The notes beneath the pieces are model-generated. The model was not told where the DNA came from. It did no database searches and worked only from the letters and a program-made list of their open reading frames with translations. The position numbers and the translations under genes were made by a program. A DNA stretch of 64,000 nt from VAZQ01 sp963771845 (lineage in GTDB: Bacteria; Pseudomonadota; Alphaproteobacteria; Rhizobiales; Xanthobacteraceae), in NCBI GenBank assembly GCA_963771845.1, contig CAVYVC010000023.1, positions 62,001 to 126,000 on the forward strand, in the 5' to 3' direction. This document shows, piece after piece, positions 63,895 to 64,000 of this stretch (the stretch's first letter is position 1; every line of letters begins with the position of its first letter).

Positions 63895-64000
63895 ATGAGC
63901 CGAACGACCGAGCGCGTTGCTCCGTGGGTCACGGCCGCGCTAATGCTGATCCTGTGGTGGCTTGTTGTCGTCGCATTCCGGATCGAAAGCTTCGTGCTGC
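63895..64000 (+). CDS. ABC transporter permease, N-terminus only (window edge)
   Basis: ATG 63895 opens an unbroken frame of 35 codons to the end of the window: MSRTTERVAPWVTAALMLILWWLVVVAFRIESFVL. The single hydrophobic helix followed by F-x-L-P-type sequence is how SsuC-like permeases begin. It follows the solute-binding protein on the same strand. Only the first helix is visible, so the assignment rests mainly on context. Confidence 0.7.
   Translation, partial: MSRTTERVAPWVTAALMLILWWLVVVAFRIESFVL

Noticed and set aside
1..64000. CRISPR arrays, tRNA or rRNA genes
   Set aside because: No series of regularly spaced identical repeats and no cloverleaf- or rRNA-like segment was found on reading; a tRNAscan or Infernal run would be decisive.

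Overview
The window looks like chromosomal DNA of a high-GC alphaproteobacterium of the order Hyphomicrobiales (Rhizobiales), most likely near Bradyrhizobium, Rhodopseudomonas or Pseudolabrys. The grounds are the rsmB-MAPEG-guaB neighbourhood, the abundance of periplasmic solute-binding proteins of the NMT1/SsuA and LivK types, UbiD decarboxylases next to transporters, and GC-rich intergenic palindromes. This placement is inference from gene content; no rRNA or tRNA gene was seen.

Layout. 0-5.7 kb (minus strand): amidohydrolase (cut by the window edge), an ABC solute-binding protein, rsmB, a MAPEG protein and guaB. 5.9-16.3 kb: an MFS transporter, a PerM-like protein, a patatin, a GntP permease, an mrp/mnh-type cation/proton antiporter operon (E, F, G, a DUF4040-B fusion, C, D) and a PPK2 kinase. 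16.4-24.2 kb: a P-type cation ATPase, a SHOCT protein and an RND efflux pair closed by a strong terminator. 24.2-31.6 kb: single metabolic genes (DUF3597, a Pht5-like protein, class II aldolase, DUF2188, GST, a YiiX-like hydrolase, an exported aldo/keto reductase, an SDR). 31.8-42.4 kb: a probable catabolic cluster with UbiD, a CMD-family protein, a MarR regulator, a complete LivHMGFK-type transporter, an HpaB-type hydroxylase and a CoA-binding ligase subunit. 42.8-54 kb: a damaged type I restriction-modification island on the minus strand. 54.1-64 kb: a zinc alcohol dehydrogenase, an SsuABC-type transporter, an EamA exporter, a two-gene TIR operon, a second UbiD, and a further solute-binding protein with its permease running off the end.

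The restriction island reads hsdR - ASCH - hsdM - hsdS - coiled-coil accessory protein - SpoT-like HD hydrolase - remnants including a second hsdS. Junctions overlap by a few bases from hsdR to the HD gene, which indicates one operon. hsdR is split by a complete ISAs1-family element with a 10-bp target duplication, hsdM carries an in-frame amber codon, and the accessory gene has two frameshifts. The locus should therefore be inactive as read.

The most unusual protein is a TIR-domain protein (59026-59919, minus) whose TIR fold is interrupted by four predicted membrane helices, placed just before the helix carrying the presumed catalytic glutamate. A predicted secreted Ig-like protein lies two bases upstream in the same operon.

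A caution applies to the whole window. At least ten otherwise well-conserved genes contain single-base frameshifts, several at G or C runs. This suggests either assembly or sequencing errors or very recent decay, so frameshifted genes are marked as pseudogenes only in the sense of 'broken as read'.
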